DNA of 64,000 bases from Leidyana gryllorum EB-2025a (lineage: Eukaryota > Apicomplexa), in the NCBI GenBank assembly GCA_048772705.1, contig JBLWGC010000230.1, positions 806,001 through 870,000 of the forward strand, written 5' to 3'. The notes under the pieces were generated by a model. It made no database searches, was not told the DNA's origin, and saw nothing but the letters and a program-made list of their open reading frames with translations. Positions within the stretch are counted from its first letter, which is position 1. The number at the start of each line of letters is the position of its first letter. The translations under genes were made by a program, and so were the position numbers. Shown in pieces: positions 22,871 to 35,733 of this stretch.

Positions 22871-25177
22871 ATGCCCGCGGGTCGCCTCGTTATCGACGAG
22901 AAGCCGACTAGGGCTCGAAGTCACAGCCCATGCGAATTGGATTGTCGCGAGGGCAGCAACAGTGCCAGCAATCGACTCCAGGACCCCTCCTCGAACCTGG
23001 ATGGATCCGTACAGTATCATCAAGTGAGCTCTTTCCCGAATTTGAGTCTGGGTGAGTCCGATCGGAGACTGGCGAGAGATTCGTCTGTGTATAGCTAGGC
23101 AACAAGGATCGGTTATGGACTGCACACATGGTTATAGAGCAATTCTGAATTCTCTGGTTTCACGATATCAAAGTGGCGGCGAAGCGGTAGCCTTAACTGG
23201 TGCGCTGTCGCAGTGCTCACATTTGTGGGCTGAGGCTCTGGTTGACGCCACATCCCAGAGTGCAGGAGGTGGAGTAAACGCACTGCAGAACATTCACGAC
23301 ATTGCTGAGGCGGTGCCGGATGAACAGTTGCGTGATCTTAATAGAACCTTACTGGAATGCGCCCTTCTACAGGGCATTGCGGCGAACATGCTGCATACCT
23401 TGCTGACGGCGCCCAATACGGCGACCTGGAAATTGAACCCCGACCCACCTTCCACCACTTCTGCTGCTGAACCAGTAACAGTGGGCTCACTGCTTTCTCA
23501 ACTACAACCGTACGTCATCTGTTGATCTTACACTAATCTGTCCCTCCGAGTCGATCTTTCACCTCATATCTATTCTGCAGACCGACCAGCAGAAGTGGAG
23601 ATCTAAGGCTAGAGAACAACACAACAGGAGAGGTTTCGTCGTCCTCTTCTGCTGCTGCGGCCACTGCAGCGACCGGTGCCACAGGTACCCATACGGCACC
23701 TTCTACTAGTAACGTCGGACTGGAAGGGTTGCACATCCCTCAATTGGATTTGGACGCGCTGCTCGGCCCCCCGGCCACGGAGGAGAAGTATGAGGTCTGG
23801 CGACGTGCCGCCCGTCGGGCGGTGCAAAGGAAAGGAGCACCTTCTATGGGCAATCGCATCCGCTCCGTCTCAGATTTTGATCGCTCAACGCTTCGAGAAC
23901 CTATTTCCGAAGCAATTGACTTGAGGCCAGCCTGGATGCGTAGCGCGGCGCTTTCGTCAGTCTTGTCAAAAAATCTGGCAGCTGTGCTAACGGTCGACCC
24001 ATTCGCCTATGTTGAATGGAACATAGTGGGGTTCCAACGCGTGAGCCTATCCGCTTGTGCTTGTTCGATCTTCCCGTCCAGGTGGTCGCCGAGAAGCTCC
24101 ATGATCGCATCGTATCGCCCGAGATTCGATTCCGACCCTTCGCCCGTATTGATAGCACCCTTCAGCCACATTCATTAAGATTGATGGTGACCATCAATCG
24201 TCCGTCGACCGGGTCTGATTCTCCGCGATTAGGCATAGAATTCACTGTAAGTAGGACTGAGCATGGCAATGACTACTTTTGTGTGGCGTGTGTCTCCGTG
24301 TGTGCTTTCGTGTTTGACCGTGGTTTCCTCAACTCCTTCAGGTGGCCGAACCTATTGAAGTTTCATATCGTATAGTATCTTCTACCCACGTTTCTGAACC
24401 TCGCTGGCATGCCTTCAATGAGAAGCCATGGGCAGGGCTCAATCCGAGCGAAACGCAGCCTTTGCCAAAGCCAGCCCCAATTATGCTCACTGTTGGCGTG
24501 CTGATTGAGTCCATACGCCGGCCTCGGCTGAACTCTGTCAACAGTAATTTCAGTCGGAAGAATCCGTCAAGTAACAATGTGTAAGTGACGGCTCGGTTGA
24601 GTCAACTACGCAAGCTCAAAGTGCTGCTGTCTACGTCTGTGTGAATGCCAACACACGATCCTCTGCCGTTCCGTCTATGTCGCTTTGATGGTAGCTCTGC
24701 GCAACTCAAATGGTGCTCTTCAGACGACGGAAAGGAGGTAGCGGTGTTGATTTCGCTCATAGTGTCGGCGGGAGGAGAGGAACCGGCAGTGATGCTGCGT
24801 CCTCCCGTACGCCGACTCGTGTGCGGTCTCAATCGGATTGGCCGACAACGGGGACTGCGTCTGCAAGCGGGCGTGGAGCGGGGGAGGAGTCGGGTGGCGG
24901 AACGAGTGAGACTCCTCGCGTGTTGCCGTCGGCTTGTCTGCCCTCGCTCAGTAATTTGGCAGCTCCCTACGGTGGTGAACAATCAGTTAAAGATCTGTTG
25001 AGCGGGTGGGCGCGAGCGGTGCCTGCAGAGGCTGCGGAGAGGCTGAAGTATTCTCACATTCCGCTTCCTATGCAGAAGAGCTTGTCGCGAATGCAGTTGG
25101 ATCAGAATTCACTGATCTGTGAGGACCCGCAAAGACGGCAACTCATTTCCAGAATCTGGACGTCTGATAGCCCTTAG
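22871..25177 (+). CDS. Unrecognised multi-exon protein
   Basis: The frame is coding-like from about 23115 (MDCTHGYRAILNSL), or from an earlier ATG at 22871 if an intron near 23030-23100 is used. Exons contain a helical N-terminal domain, a Ser/Ala/Thr linker, then a segment with LDLDALLGPP and WRRAARRAVQRKG. A region of alternating strands (about 24060-24570: RLMVTINRP, IEVSYRIVSST, IMLTVGVLIES) follows, then a disordered Ser/Gly/Arg-rich stretch and a helical C-terminus (WARAVPAEAAERLKY). The stop is at 25175-25177, 55 bases before the next gene. I recognise no catalytic motif. The start codon and the intron near 24585-24700 are uncertain. Confidence 0.5.
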
Positions 25178-25232
25178 ATTTTTGGCTCCTTCCAGCTTTC
25201 TCGAACTTTCTTTGTTCACTTGGTTTTGCATC

Positions 25233-25699
25233 ATGACTGCACATGTCATGAAGGAAGTCTTTAGTCTTTTCGATAAGGATGCCGATGGCTTCATTGCCGG
25301 AATGGACCTGCCGATGGTCATAAGAGCGACCGGAGTGAACCCCTCTGATGCGGAGTTGAACAAGCTTCTGGCCGGAAAGGAGCACGAAGCGTTCGACTAT
25401 GCCCATTTTGCGGCGATATGTGGCCCTCTGCTCGAAGGGCGCGATATTCGAGCTGAAATGCAAAAGTCCTTCAAGCCCTTTGACCGTGATGGTTCGGGAG
25501 AGCTCTCCAGTGGTGAGTGTGTGATGGTCGGTCGGTCGGTCGGTCATATTCAGCGTGTTTAGGCGAACTCAAACATGTGATGAGGAATCTCAAGACTCAT
25601 TTGTCAGACGAGCAAATTGACCGTCTCATAGATTGTGCGGACCCCAATCGCACTGGCAAGATTGCTTACAATAGTCTAATTGACATGTTGCTGTCTTGA
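25233..25699 (+). CDS. EF-hand calmodulin-like or myosin light chain-like protein
   Basis: The protein has about 140 residues and four EF-hand positions. The first loop (DKDADGFIAGMD) keeps acidic residues at 1, 3, 5 and 12. The second is degenerate (no acidic ligands around KEHEAFDYAHF). The third (DRDGSGELSSGE) is canonical. The fourth (DPNRTGKIAYNS) lacks the position-12 acid. This asymmetric loss is typical of myosin essential light chains and alveolate calmodulin-like proteins rather than true calmodulin. A 50-nt intron (about 25513-25562) containing (GGTC)n splits the third loop, the same place as the long intron of the nearby calmodulin gene, so the two may share ancestry. Confidence 0.85.
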
Positions 25700-25795
25700 G
25701 AATACTACTTGGCTCCAAATGTTGCCCTGCTTGCCCTTAACTCAACTCCCTGCCTAAAGAACTCATTTCTCCGCACCTTCCTGCTTTTTTGTCTT

Positions 25796-27206
25796 ATGGG
25801 CACGCCGCGCGTCTTAAGTAGGCTCAAAAGCCGGCTGACCCGTAAACCAATTGAACACCCCACCTCCCGGTCATTGCCACCATCGACTCCACCTCCACCA
25901 CTTGAGACTCCTTTCGTCACTTCGGACTCTGAAAAGCAATTGTAAGTCCAGGGGCACCACGCATTCCAACACACTCCATCACAGATGTCCACCGTATGAA
26001 GACTTTGGCGCTGATGCATCTGCCTTGTTCAATCTGGACATTATAGAAGGCTGCCGCCTTGTCCTCACCTCACACTTTGGACGGGACTCGACCAAACCGG
26101 AGAACCCGGTTGGTCCTCTGGGCGAAAGCATCTTGTCTTACACCCTGAACCTTGGCACCTACCCCAAAGTTGGCAGCCAGGCGGACATCCTGCGAGCTCT
26201 GCTTCATCCGAATGCCAATGATGGGACAGATGGCTCCTCTAAGGGTGGCTCTACGTGGTCCACTCTCTTCCGTTGGGGGAGCTCCGGCGGCAAAGCCTCG
26301 CTTCTCGCTCGATATGCTTCGCGGACTGGCTTCGTTGACGGGAGAGCTGTGTGGAAGATGTGTGACTCCGTCACCATAAGGGGAAGTATGGTGTCACCCA
26401 CCTTTTTCACACATATGGGAGGGTTGCTGCGTTCTGCCTACCGGCCATGGGCTTTGAAACAGGCGATCAAAGAACTCGATTTCTCAAATGACATGGGATC
26501 TTTGGTTCTCGAACGTCACACCGAGGAGTCTAATCTCACTGCGCAAGTATCTTACCAAGATACACCGGTGTACAAGTTTGCGTATGCAAACTATCTCACT
26601 CGTCGACTCAATCTGGGAGGTGATCTGACGATTCTGGTATGTCGTCATGCCTTAACTGTTGATTGACTGTGTGCTCTCTCAGGGATCGAGTGGTGCGGTT
26701 TTGACCTCCTACGGGTTTCGGTGGTTGCAGGGGCAGAGTGCGGTAGCTGCGGCCGTTAGCTCGGGGCCTAACTTTGCTAAATCAATGGCCGAAGGACTCA
26801 AGGAGCGCGTTTATGGCTTGCGAGCATCTTATGTAAACAAGGTCAGACACGCTCTTATATGCTGCACGTGCTCGTATATTTCGCTTTCCGTTGCAGCTGA
26901 CTGATCGAATAGCGGTCAGTGGCGAAGTAGAAGCGCCTTTGTCGGATTTGAAGCGGACTGTTGGACGTCTGGTAAGGCGTTTGATACTGCTAATCAGCAG
27001 TACACACGTGTGTTTGGTAGGGGTATGAAGTGCAGTTTACACAAGCGAGGGTGATGGGGTGCTTGGATACCGATCTTAAACTACAAACCACTGTTGAAGA
27101 TATTGCAGGTTTGCAGTTGTCTGGTGAAATGGATTTCTCGCACGATAACTACAAGTTTGGGTTTGGATTCGAGTTGGTGCCCCAGAGGCGCTCTACCGAG
27201 AACTGA
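25796..27206 (+). CDS. TOM40: TOM40, mitochondrial outer-membrane import channel
   Basis: The N-terminus is a Pro/Thr-rich leader, followed after an intron by YEDFGADASALFNLDIIEG, typical of the Tom40 N-terminal helix region. Many amphipathic β-strands follow (SNLTAQVSYQDT, GDLTILGSSGAVLTSYGFRW, LQLSGEMDFSHDN). The last strand YKFGFGFELVPQ matches the C-terminal β-signal of Porin3/Tom40 proteins. Roughly 400 residues are assembled from five or so exons. It forms the channel through which precursor proteins enter mitochondria. An insertion rich in Gly/Ser (about 26210-26290) sits in a loop. One intron (about 26972-27020) carries an ACACACGTGTGT palindrome. Confidence 0.8.
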
Positions 27207-27256
27207 TTGATAGACAATGTACTCGTAAAAATTTGCAGCGAGGCGCTGGGCGCCAG

Positions 27257-30200
27257 ATGTCAGCCTACAAACTCCCATTCATAAAGAGCCTTGCCACAAA
27301 GTTCATCGAAGCTGGTACACGATGTGTTGCTGTAATCCATGCGCCTAATTCGGCGCCAGCATCATCAGCGCGGATTCAGGGGGCTGTTAATCAGACTGCT
27401 ACTACAGGGTCGAACAACGAAGAAGCTGGCCACTATGGACAGCCACCTCAACTTCGAACGGAGTACATTCGTTTTCGGTCGCCTGGTGGTCCACTGCTCC
27501 TGAATCATATACTCATAGTGCCGTCCGGGGCCACGATGTTGAACGGGACGATTGTTGGACAGACGAATCCGCTTCCTTCGCGATGCCGACTGGAGGCTTG
27601 GGCTTCGAATGCATTGACTGCAATGGTGGCACCTGACGATACAAACGCGCAGTTACGAGATGCTCTGATAGCTGCTGGCGAATTCCATCCTTTGCGTGAG
27701 TTGAATATTCGCGGCGATCAACTGACCTTGTGTTTGTCTCGTCAGAATTATCCGAGGGGAGTATTCCCGATTCTGTGGTCCTCGTACCGTGTTTGCAGAC
27801 ATTGGAGAAGGAGGCAGAGGCGATGGGTCAGCGTTTGACCGAGTTTCCCACACTGTTGTTGGCCGACTCTATAGTGATTCGAGGAGTGTTTGAGAAACTG
27901 ACGATTTGCGTCTTCGGAACCGAGATTCCGGAAGGGCCCAAGTACGCCATCGCAGCCGACAGGTGAGCCAAATGGATGGTTAAACAAATATCGACACCCC
28001 TATTCTGAATAACAGATTATGGGCTGCGCATCTAAGCGACGCCAAAGCTAAGCTGTTGTCTGGTGAACGGGAGCAGATGGCTCCATCGTTGCTGGGAATG
28101 GAGTACGCGCCCGAGGCCGACCCGCTACCAGAAGTCAATCCAGACAAATACATACGCGAATTCCTACAAGTTCCTGCCACCTCACCGACCCCTCCCACCG
28201 ACAAGAATACGGCAGGAGGCCGATTAGAAGACACTGGCTCGAGCGGGCAGCAGTCACAACTCCCATCCAATAGTTTCGACCCTATCGGCGAAGTACTCGT
28301 TGGGTTCAATGCCCTCAAGTCGGAAGGTTTCTCTGTATTGACGGTGGCTTTGGGCAAAGCCTTCGAAGTTGAGAACGTGGATTGGGGGAGTCCGGCCTTT
28401 GATCGTTACAGAGACGATATGGTGGAATTTGGAAAATGGGCTGTGCTCCCCGCTTATGTGGAGTACTCCAAAAGTGCCCAGACCTCCTCATCGAAATCGT
28501 CGTCCACGACCGAAACAAATAAAGTCAAATCAGTGGGAGTAGAGAAGACTTCTGCAACTCGTGTGGTTCGTCTATTCGACTTTGAAGCTGCTCAGAGCAA
28601 CGAAGCCACGTCCTCGTCTGCCAATAACAAAGATACGTCTAACGCAGCTCCTGCTGCCCCCAGTCAACGCAGAGCGGATGCTGCTGATTTCCCTCGCCAC
28701 GAAGCCCTCAGTACCTACTGGTCTGTGCCCCTGCAGAACCATGTGGCACTCTTGGATCTGATAACACGTTGGTGTGTGACTGATGAGCGAGCTCAATTTC
28801 TAGCTGCCGAGGGTGGCCTGGCTTTGTTGATGACGGTGGCTCTCAGAACGGAAGTTATCAACTTCAGACAATTAAAGGTGAGCGCGCCACACGCTGTGCG
28901 GCATATTGTCGTGTGTGTTGCGACACCGCACGCTCATCGGCGCTCGCAGTAGTCCACGCGCCCGGCTTTGATCTAATCAGTCGTTGTTGCAGATATCGAT
29001 ATTCACCCTACTGCACCGTATGGTTAGTCTAAGTCCTACAACGACCTTGTCGGAGAGCGTTAGAGAAGGACTTCACGAAGTGGCCGTGTCCGTGAGCAAT
29101 AGGGCGTCCCCTCCCGGTCCGGGAGAAGGTCGTCCATGGAGTGAGGAATTCCAAGAAGCTTTGAATGCAATACTGCGTGCTGCGCTGTTGACGTCAGCTG
29201 TGAACGAACTGTCGGAGATTGTTACCTCGAACCAAACCCGTGCCGAGTTACCTCCAGTTGATCAGCTGTTGAAGATCCGTCAAGGCATCACAATACTGGA
29301 AGCACTGATTGAGAAGCAACGACAAGGGGCAGAGGAGTGTTTGGATACAGCGCTGGGTACACGTTTGGAGCGAGGAAGGTTGGGCGGCAGAGGCTTATGC
29401 AGCCCGTTCCAAGTGTCACCACTTCTAGCCAGCCTTTTCAGAGCCAGCGACCTCCCTAATGACTTGTGTGCTTTAGTGGCCTCTCACCACCACGAAGAAG
29501 ACAGTTCATCACCCCCACTCGACCAGTCAGAACACAAGGAGCTTTGGTCAAATATAGCTTTGGAAGTCATTCAATTTATCCGGCTGCTGATCTTTGATGT
29601 GATCGGAGGTGCCGATTTCGTTTCTCAACGATCCATCTACGATCTTCTTCGGGCATATCGATGGGCCACTCCGGCTTCTTCACTGATCGACACGGACGAG
29701 CTCTTGATCTTCTTCTGTCTCCGGCATCACAATCTGCAAGGTCTGGCACTGGAAAAACACGAGGACTATTGGCGTACTCTCCGTTTGCTTTCAAGCCTTC
29801 CACAAGCTGCTCGGGCCTTTTCTGCGCACATAGCCACCGATCCCCAATGGACCGAAGCTCTCTTGGACAACATCGCCAAATTGGCTGACTCTAATCTTGG
29901 TCAAAGCGAGCGTCTTGTGACTCCGACGGCGTGTCTCGCGCTCGTATGCTCGTTATTGGAGTCCACCTCCACATCTGTGCATACCATACTGTGGCACACT
30001 CTGAGCCGCTTGAGCCCTCAGATTTTGAAGGCTCTACAGCTGACTGGAGAGCTTCAGTCACGAGCGGGAGTCAAGTGTTCAGAAGTGCCTGGACTCACCA
30101 AGAACTTGAGAGGATTTGGACAATATGTCCAGATGGTGGCGTCCGATCACAGTATACACGCCTTACTGAGCGTTCTTCACGAGTGAGTTAACGATCATTT

Positions 30201-33200
30201 CCCCCTCCGCAGCTCATCAGTCATTTGCTTCAGAATGCTCTCCCAACGGCAGTTGTTGCTGAACACCAACGTGCCGCCCGCGATTCTGAAAGCCGCGGGA
30301 TTGATTGACTCGTTGGAGACTGGTCGTCGCGCTAACGACATGGCGGTGGTAATGGGAGGATTTGAGCCCTCTAATGGAGTGGTTCTGCCAGAAGTCTTTC
30401 GGAACGTCACTCGGGCAGAAGAAGTGGGGAAGATTCGGGGAACCCTACTGATTGAGGAAGAGGAGGACCGCGTTCCCACAAGTGTTGTCCTGGTTTGCTT
30501 ATGGCGAGGTCTGCAGTTCTGTTTGAACCTCATCAAAGCTGCCCGGTACAATGCTGGACGCGTGTTGGTGCCGATTGGGGCTGCTGACGAGGGAGCAGAC
30601 GACCCTTTGGGTCTGACTCTGAACTACCTGAATGAGCAATGTAACTCGATGATGGTGGAGGTAGCTGTGAAGGGTATGATGTTGGTAACCCGCGAAATCG
30701 TCAGCAGCGATTGGGAGCTCGTTGAGGAGGTGGAGAACATTGTTTCCGGTGCCAATAGAGAAGGCAAACTGACCCATCCGCTGTGTCTCCAGGCCGCTCG
30801 TTGTTGTGTGCGAGTATTGAGTGAGTTGTTGTTTGCGGACGGTGGGTCTTCGTCTTCTTCTCCGTCGCACCACAAGCTGACGGCAGAGGCTCTTCCGTTG
30901 TCGTCGGGGTATCCTGGGCCTAAGGCAACGGCGGGAGGATTGAATCCGAATGCTTCGAGTGCGAATGCGACTATCCCCGGGCCGAATGGCACTGCGGCGG
31001 CGTCTGCAGGGAGTATGGGCGCCACACGTCACTTCGGCCACATCAGTCCCCACCGAACTGTGGTCAATGTGAGGCTTTTCAGAACTTTGATGGCAACACT
31101 CCATCGATTAAGTATAGCAATGAACATGGCGAAGACCGTTAAAGAGAACGAGAAGGTTCAGGAGTTGTATAGAGAGGTTATGGGCTTGATACAATTGTGG
31201 CACACCCGGGGTGATGAGCTAACAAAGCGGTGGATGTTGAAGGAAGTTCTGAACAATGCGCGCGGCATAGCGCCTCTTCAGTTGGTTGGGCTGCATGTTC
31301 TCGAAGCTTTGGGGCTCCGAGCGTTTGGAATGCTCAAACAAAGCATCAGCGGTCTCAACTTTAGTGTGGTGCGGGCGTCTCACCCGCCCCCCTTGTTGCC
31401 GCTCCATCTGTCATCTTATAACTTGGCAGCATTGGAAGCGACTCTCGACACTGCATTCTTTTCGACCACTGTCACATTGTCAGCGCCGAGCGAAGTGACA
31501 GAACTGAGCAGTGTGTTTCCGAGTCTGTTGAAGGTCAATGGCGTCAGTCCCGGTGCTCCCGAGAACCGAGCTTACATTTGCTGTCACATACCGAGTGCCA
31601 ACTTTGCCGCCACAGACAATAGGCACATCTGTCTCACGGCCAATCTACGGGAACCTTTTTCGGTGGCAGTCTTCCCCACTATAGACAACGGGTCTGTCAG
31701 CATGGAGCCCAAGGGGGACGAGCCCGCTTGGGACGCTGTTTTCGACAAACTCACCAAGAAGGTCCGAGATCACGTCAATATACATCAATGGGTGAGTGAG
31801 AGTTGGCAGCGTGACGACATTGTCTCATTTCCCTTTCGCAGAAACTGATCCAAGCCACGACACTGGAATTCGATGTTTTGGTGGACTTTCTCCATAGACT
31901 CGTCATTGGCATCACTGACAGTCGCAGCCCTCTCTACAGTGCTTCGATGGCGGTGTTGGTTCCGGCTTTGGTGGACGCTGAACTGCCCTTCCTCCAGTTG
32001 GTGGCAGAGAGGTTCACAATGTTGGCAGAAAGAGCTCTCGAGAAGGCACTTCAGACTGAAGAAGCTTCTTCAGCCACCGTCGCCGAAGCCACAAACGATC
32101 TTTTGGCCGTATTGGGACGCCTCAATAAGACTGCTTACTTCCTTTCCTTAACTCCGAGGCTCCTTGGCCCCTTATTCGCCTCCCAACCGGACGCTGTGTG
32201 GTGTGGCACCATCCTCAAGGCCTTAGCCCGAGGTCTCCAGCACATCGATCGGCGAGCCACCGATGGCTCACTCACCAGTGTGGAACATCTGCGCTTACCC
32301 GACTGCCGTGACGGTCTCTTCGCCACACTCAAATGTTTGACGCTTCTCTATCGATCGTTGCTACAAGCGATCCAGGATCAACGACAGATGGCCAACGCCT
32401 TTACCCTTCTGAGCGTTACGCGGAACATTCTCATCGGTATACTGCGCTTCACACACGTTCTTTGCTGCACGTGCGAAGTCAGCGATCTCTCAGAAGAGGC
32501 GCTCAGAGCGTTCAACGAAGTGTTACAACTCATCCAAGAGTGTCTCAAGTGTCCCTTTGTCAAACAGCTGATGGCTCTTGACATGACAGAAGAGGTCATC
32601 GACTGCGTGTCGCAAGCCATCTTTGCGGACGTGATGCCGTCAGAGTCCTCCAAACCAATAGTTGCCACTTTCAGTTCCGTCGGATCGATCGAAAGACTGA
32701 TCAAAACGATCATTGCGTTCGGGAAACAAACCGATCTCTCCCAAGACAAGCGACAATTGGCCTACGGGCTTCTGGAACTCGTTGTCGGAACACTGAGAGA
32801 ACTTGCCAACCACAGCCGAGAGCTCCCAGCCATATTCATCTCCAATCTGCTGCTGGGCTTCGATACGATCCACACCAAATCCAAATCGGCCCAGGCAGCA
32901 ATGACGGGAGCCGATCTACTGGCCGATGGAGGCTCCAACACCTTGGAGGGCGGGGGATCACGAGGGCTCGGAGAAGACATTCTGGCATTCGAGAGCGAAC
33001 TCAAACCTCTTATTTCCAATTACGCTGACCCGGAGACCCGGTCGACACTTTTATCCACTCTGGAAGATGTCCTCAGTGTTCTCGCCAGCAAAGTGCGCTC
33101 GATCGGTGCACAAGAGTTGGAGCACGCGCAAACGGTAAGCAGCGGCCGGTAATTTAGTCTCCCAAATGTCACCTCTCCTCCAGAATGTTCCCACATACCT

Positions 33201-34412
33201 CCTTTGGGTACCACCGAATGGACACTCACGTCCTCTGGAAGTCTATGGGGGATTGACTCGGGAGAAACTAGTCGAGCTGTTCACGGTCAACCGGAACGTC
33301 GCCCTCCCGAGTGTAACACTCCACGTTCCCGTCCTCAACGAAGAAGACAAAGAGAACGCGTGGCTCGAGAATCCGGTTGCCATCCGGCGACTCAACCAGG
33401 TGAGAGAGAAACTTCAGTGTCTGAGCTCCGTGTGACGCCTCATTGTTCCCTGTCTCTCGTCAGCCTCCCATCAAAGTGCCCACTCTGCTCGGCCAAGAAA
33501 GTCTGCCTCTTCGGATAGAGATGGAGAACTACGAGGACGCCGAAGCAGTTGCAGCGGGAGAAACTCGTCAAAAGCGGAGTGTTTCGGCCAAAGCCGCACG
33601 CTACGCCATGAATGATCCCAACGCCCAGCAACAGGAAGAAGCACAGACCCCGTCGGTCGCAGGCTCCGCTGTGTCGAACGCTCCCCAATTCCATCCCATT
33701 CCTCAGCTTCCGCCTTCGGTGGTCGACAGAGGACCGCCAGCAGCACCTGGAGCCAACATCATGGATGATTGGGGCGCCTTCACCTCACAGGCTGCGGTTC
33801 TGACCCGCCCGCCACCACAAATGATGCCCCAACATGGAATGCCGCCCAATCAGGGGATGCCAGGGATGCCACCTCAGAACATGCCCCCCCCTCAGATGCA
33901 TCAACAGCCACCACCAATGGGACAGGGACCACCTCCAGGAATGTTGCCACCTCCCTCCATGGGAGGCAACCATCATCCGCCCCAAGGACCCAGACCCGGC
34001 ATGTACGGAATGGCTCCAGAGATGAACAACCAACCCGGAATGGTTGATATGAGGGGACAGCCTCCATCCGGCATGGCTGGTCCGCCTGGAATCGCTGGTC
34101 CACCTGGAATGACCGGGCCGCCGGGTATGGGGGGCCCTGGTGGGGCTGGTCCTACTCAAGATCAGTTTGGACAACTGATGGCTATCCCCGAGTTCCGCGA
34201 GTTCCTCCACGCTGGAGAACGCGTTGGCCTGAATGTGCTCGAATGCTTCCGAGTAAGCAATCCCCTGTCTGTTCGGTCGTACACACAGCTCTCTCTTTTT
34301 TCAGAACCCTGCTTTGCTCCACGATCCTGACAGGAAACAGAAGTTCATTGGACTTCTCACCAGCCACCCGGCCATTTCTGGACTCTTCCAGTCCCTTGGT
34401 TTCAATATTTGA
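27257..34412 (+). CDS. VIRMA: Virilizer-like m6A writer-complex scaffold (VIRMA)
   Basis: About eleven exons encode some 2200 residues. The N-terminal domain aligns by eye with virilizer: EYIRFRSPGG, ILIVPSGATM, GQTNPLPSRCRLEAW (compare GATNPSxFxLE in virilizer), then SIVIRGVFEKLTICVFG (compare LVLRGWYxxLTLAIYG). The rest is a long helical, ARM-like solenoid, and the C-terminal part is Pro/Gly/Met-rich (33790-34150). A short helical end reads FIGLLTSHPAISGLFQSLGF. Virilizer is the largest regulatory subunit of the METTL3-METTL14-WTAP complex that puts N6-methyladenosine on mRNA. The likely ATG is 27257, preceded by TTTGCAG 16 bases upstream. SPO11 starts 7 bases after its stop and METTL3 is the next gene, which strengthens the call. 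Confidence 0.75.
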
Positions 34413-34419
34413 AAAGAGA

Positions 34420-35732
34420 ATGAATCCTAGCGATAGTCTGCGCCGATTCGTCGCTCAAGCTGTGTGCCAGCTTCTTATGTGTACCGATTATTGTGACAAC
34501 AGATCACCCATAACTCAAACATCATTTCGACCCACTTGGAAACGATTTGAAGACCTTACACGAGGTCAGCTCAGAAGTTGTGTGCTCGTGTGTGTGTACT
34601 GTGCAGGTTGACTCAGTGTTTCTGCTCTGTGACCAACTGCTGCAGTTGGCTGATCAGAATGAGACTGTGCCGTTGCGGGGACTATACTACCGAGTTGCCA
34701 ACTTATTCAAAGTAAGACACACACGTGTGGGCGAAGATGGCTCGGAAACAATGTGTATAGGGTCAAGCCCAGTGCAATGCAATGCTGTCCAGTAAGTTAT
34801 TCATACGGAAGAGGTGATGAAGATCGATTATCCGAGCAGAAATCTTGTCAGCGGCGGGGTGTAGGTCTCGTGAGCAACTTGGGGTGATGGCAGCTGCCCG
34901 CGGCTTAGTGTGTGGAGCGATAGTGTTGGAGAACAGGAACTCCGGGTCTGCCTTAGAAAGTCAGGAGGTGCTGATTGATCATCATCTGGCGACGGTAGCC
35001 CGAATTTCGTTGTCAGCGTGTGCCAAGCCTGTGATACTGGTCGTAGAGAAAGTGACTATCTTCCGTGTGCTCCGCAGCGCTTTGCATCAGGCGAATCTGC
35101 TGAACAGTATTGTCGTAGTCTCAGGTAGCGGTCAGCCGGATTTGGCCACACGGCAATTCCTCCATCGACTGCACACCACTTATAGTGAGGCCATCTTTGC
35201 CTACTTGGGGGACTGGGATCCCCACGGACTCATGATTTACCTCACCTACCGGGACGGACCAATGAGACAGGGCCATGTCCTGGGTGCGGACGAAATAGGT
35301 GAGCGACTGGACTATATGCGTGCGAGCAATGTACCCATTCACGCAGGGTTGTCTCGGCTTGAATGGTTGGGACTGCAGTACGTGGATTTGGTGGAGGCGG
35401 AGACAATCGCCTGGCTGCAATTGACAGAAAGAGACCTTCAGCTGCTCCAAACCATCAGTCGGCGATGTGATAGCCTCGGGCAGAGCAAGCAGCAGCAGAC
35501 ACAAGAGGACGACGAAGGATATGAATTCACTTTCCAACACTCGCGCAAGCGAGTTTACGCCTTGGAGGAGTGGACAGCGCCAGACTGGGCTGGGAATGTG
35601 ACTAAAGAGTGCAACATGATGACGGAGACGCGGCGAAAATGTGAGTTGGAAGCTGTGAGCACTGAGTGGTTGGTCGAAAAGGTGAGGTCCATGATGCCAG
35701 CGGTGAGGAAGGTGCGAAAGTTTTTGGCATAA
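34420..35732 (+). CDS. SPO11: SPO11, meiotic topoisomerase VI A-like DNA cleavage enzyme
   Basis: Exons join MNPSDSLRRF to VPLRGLYYRVANLFKGQAQ, the 5Y-CAP block; the adjacent tyrosines at 34685-34690 include the catalytic one. Next comes RSREQLGVMAAARGLVCGA, and then the Toprim fold with VEKVTIFRVL (first acidic residue), GSGQPDLATRQFLHRL and the metal-binding GDWDPHG (35211-35219). The length of about 390 residues is normal for the family. SPO11 makes the double-strand breaks that start meiotic recombination. Introns are about 34709-34758 (with an ACACACGTGTG palindrome) and 34792-34839, plus one near 34560-34607. The stop TAA at 35730-35732 is followed by one base and then the METTL3 ATG. 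A Gln-rich insertion (QSKQQQTQEDDEG) lies near the C-terminus. Confidence 0.92.
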
Positions 35733-35733
35733 A

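Noticed and set aside
22871-25177. Possible Atg13 or other HORMA-domain protein
   Set aside because: The alternating-strand region gave a faint impression of HORMA, but no conserved residues could be placed.
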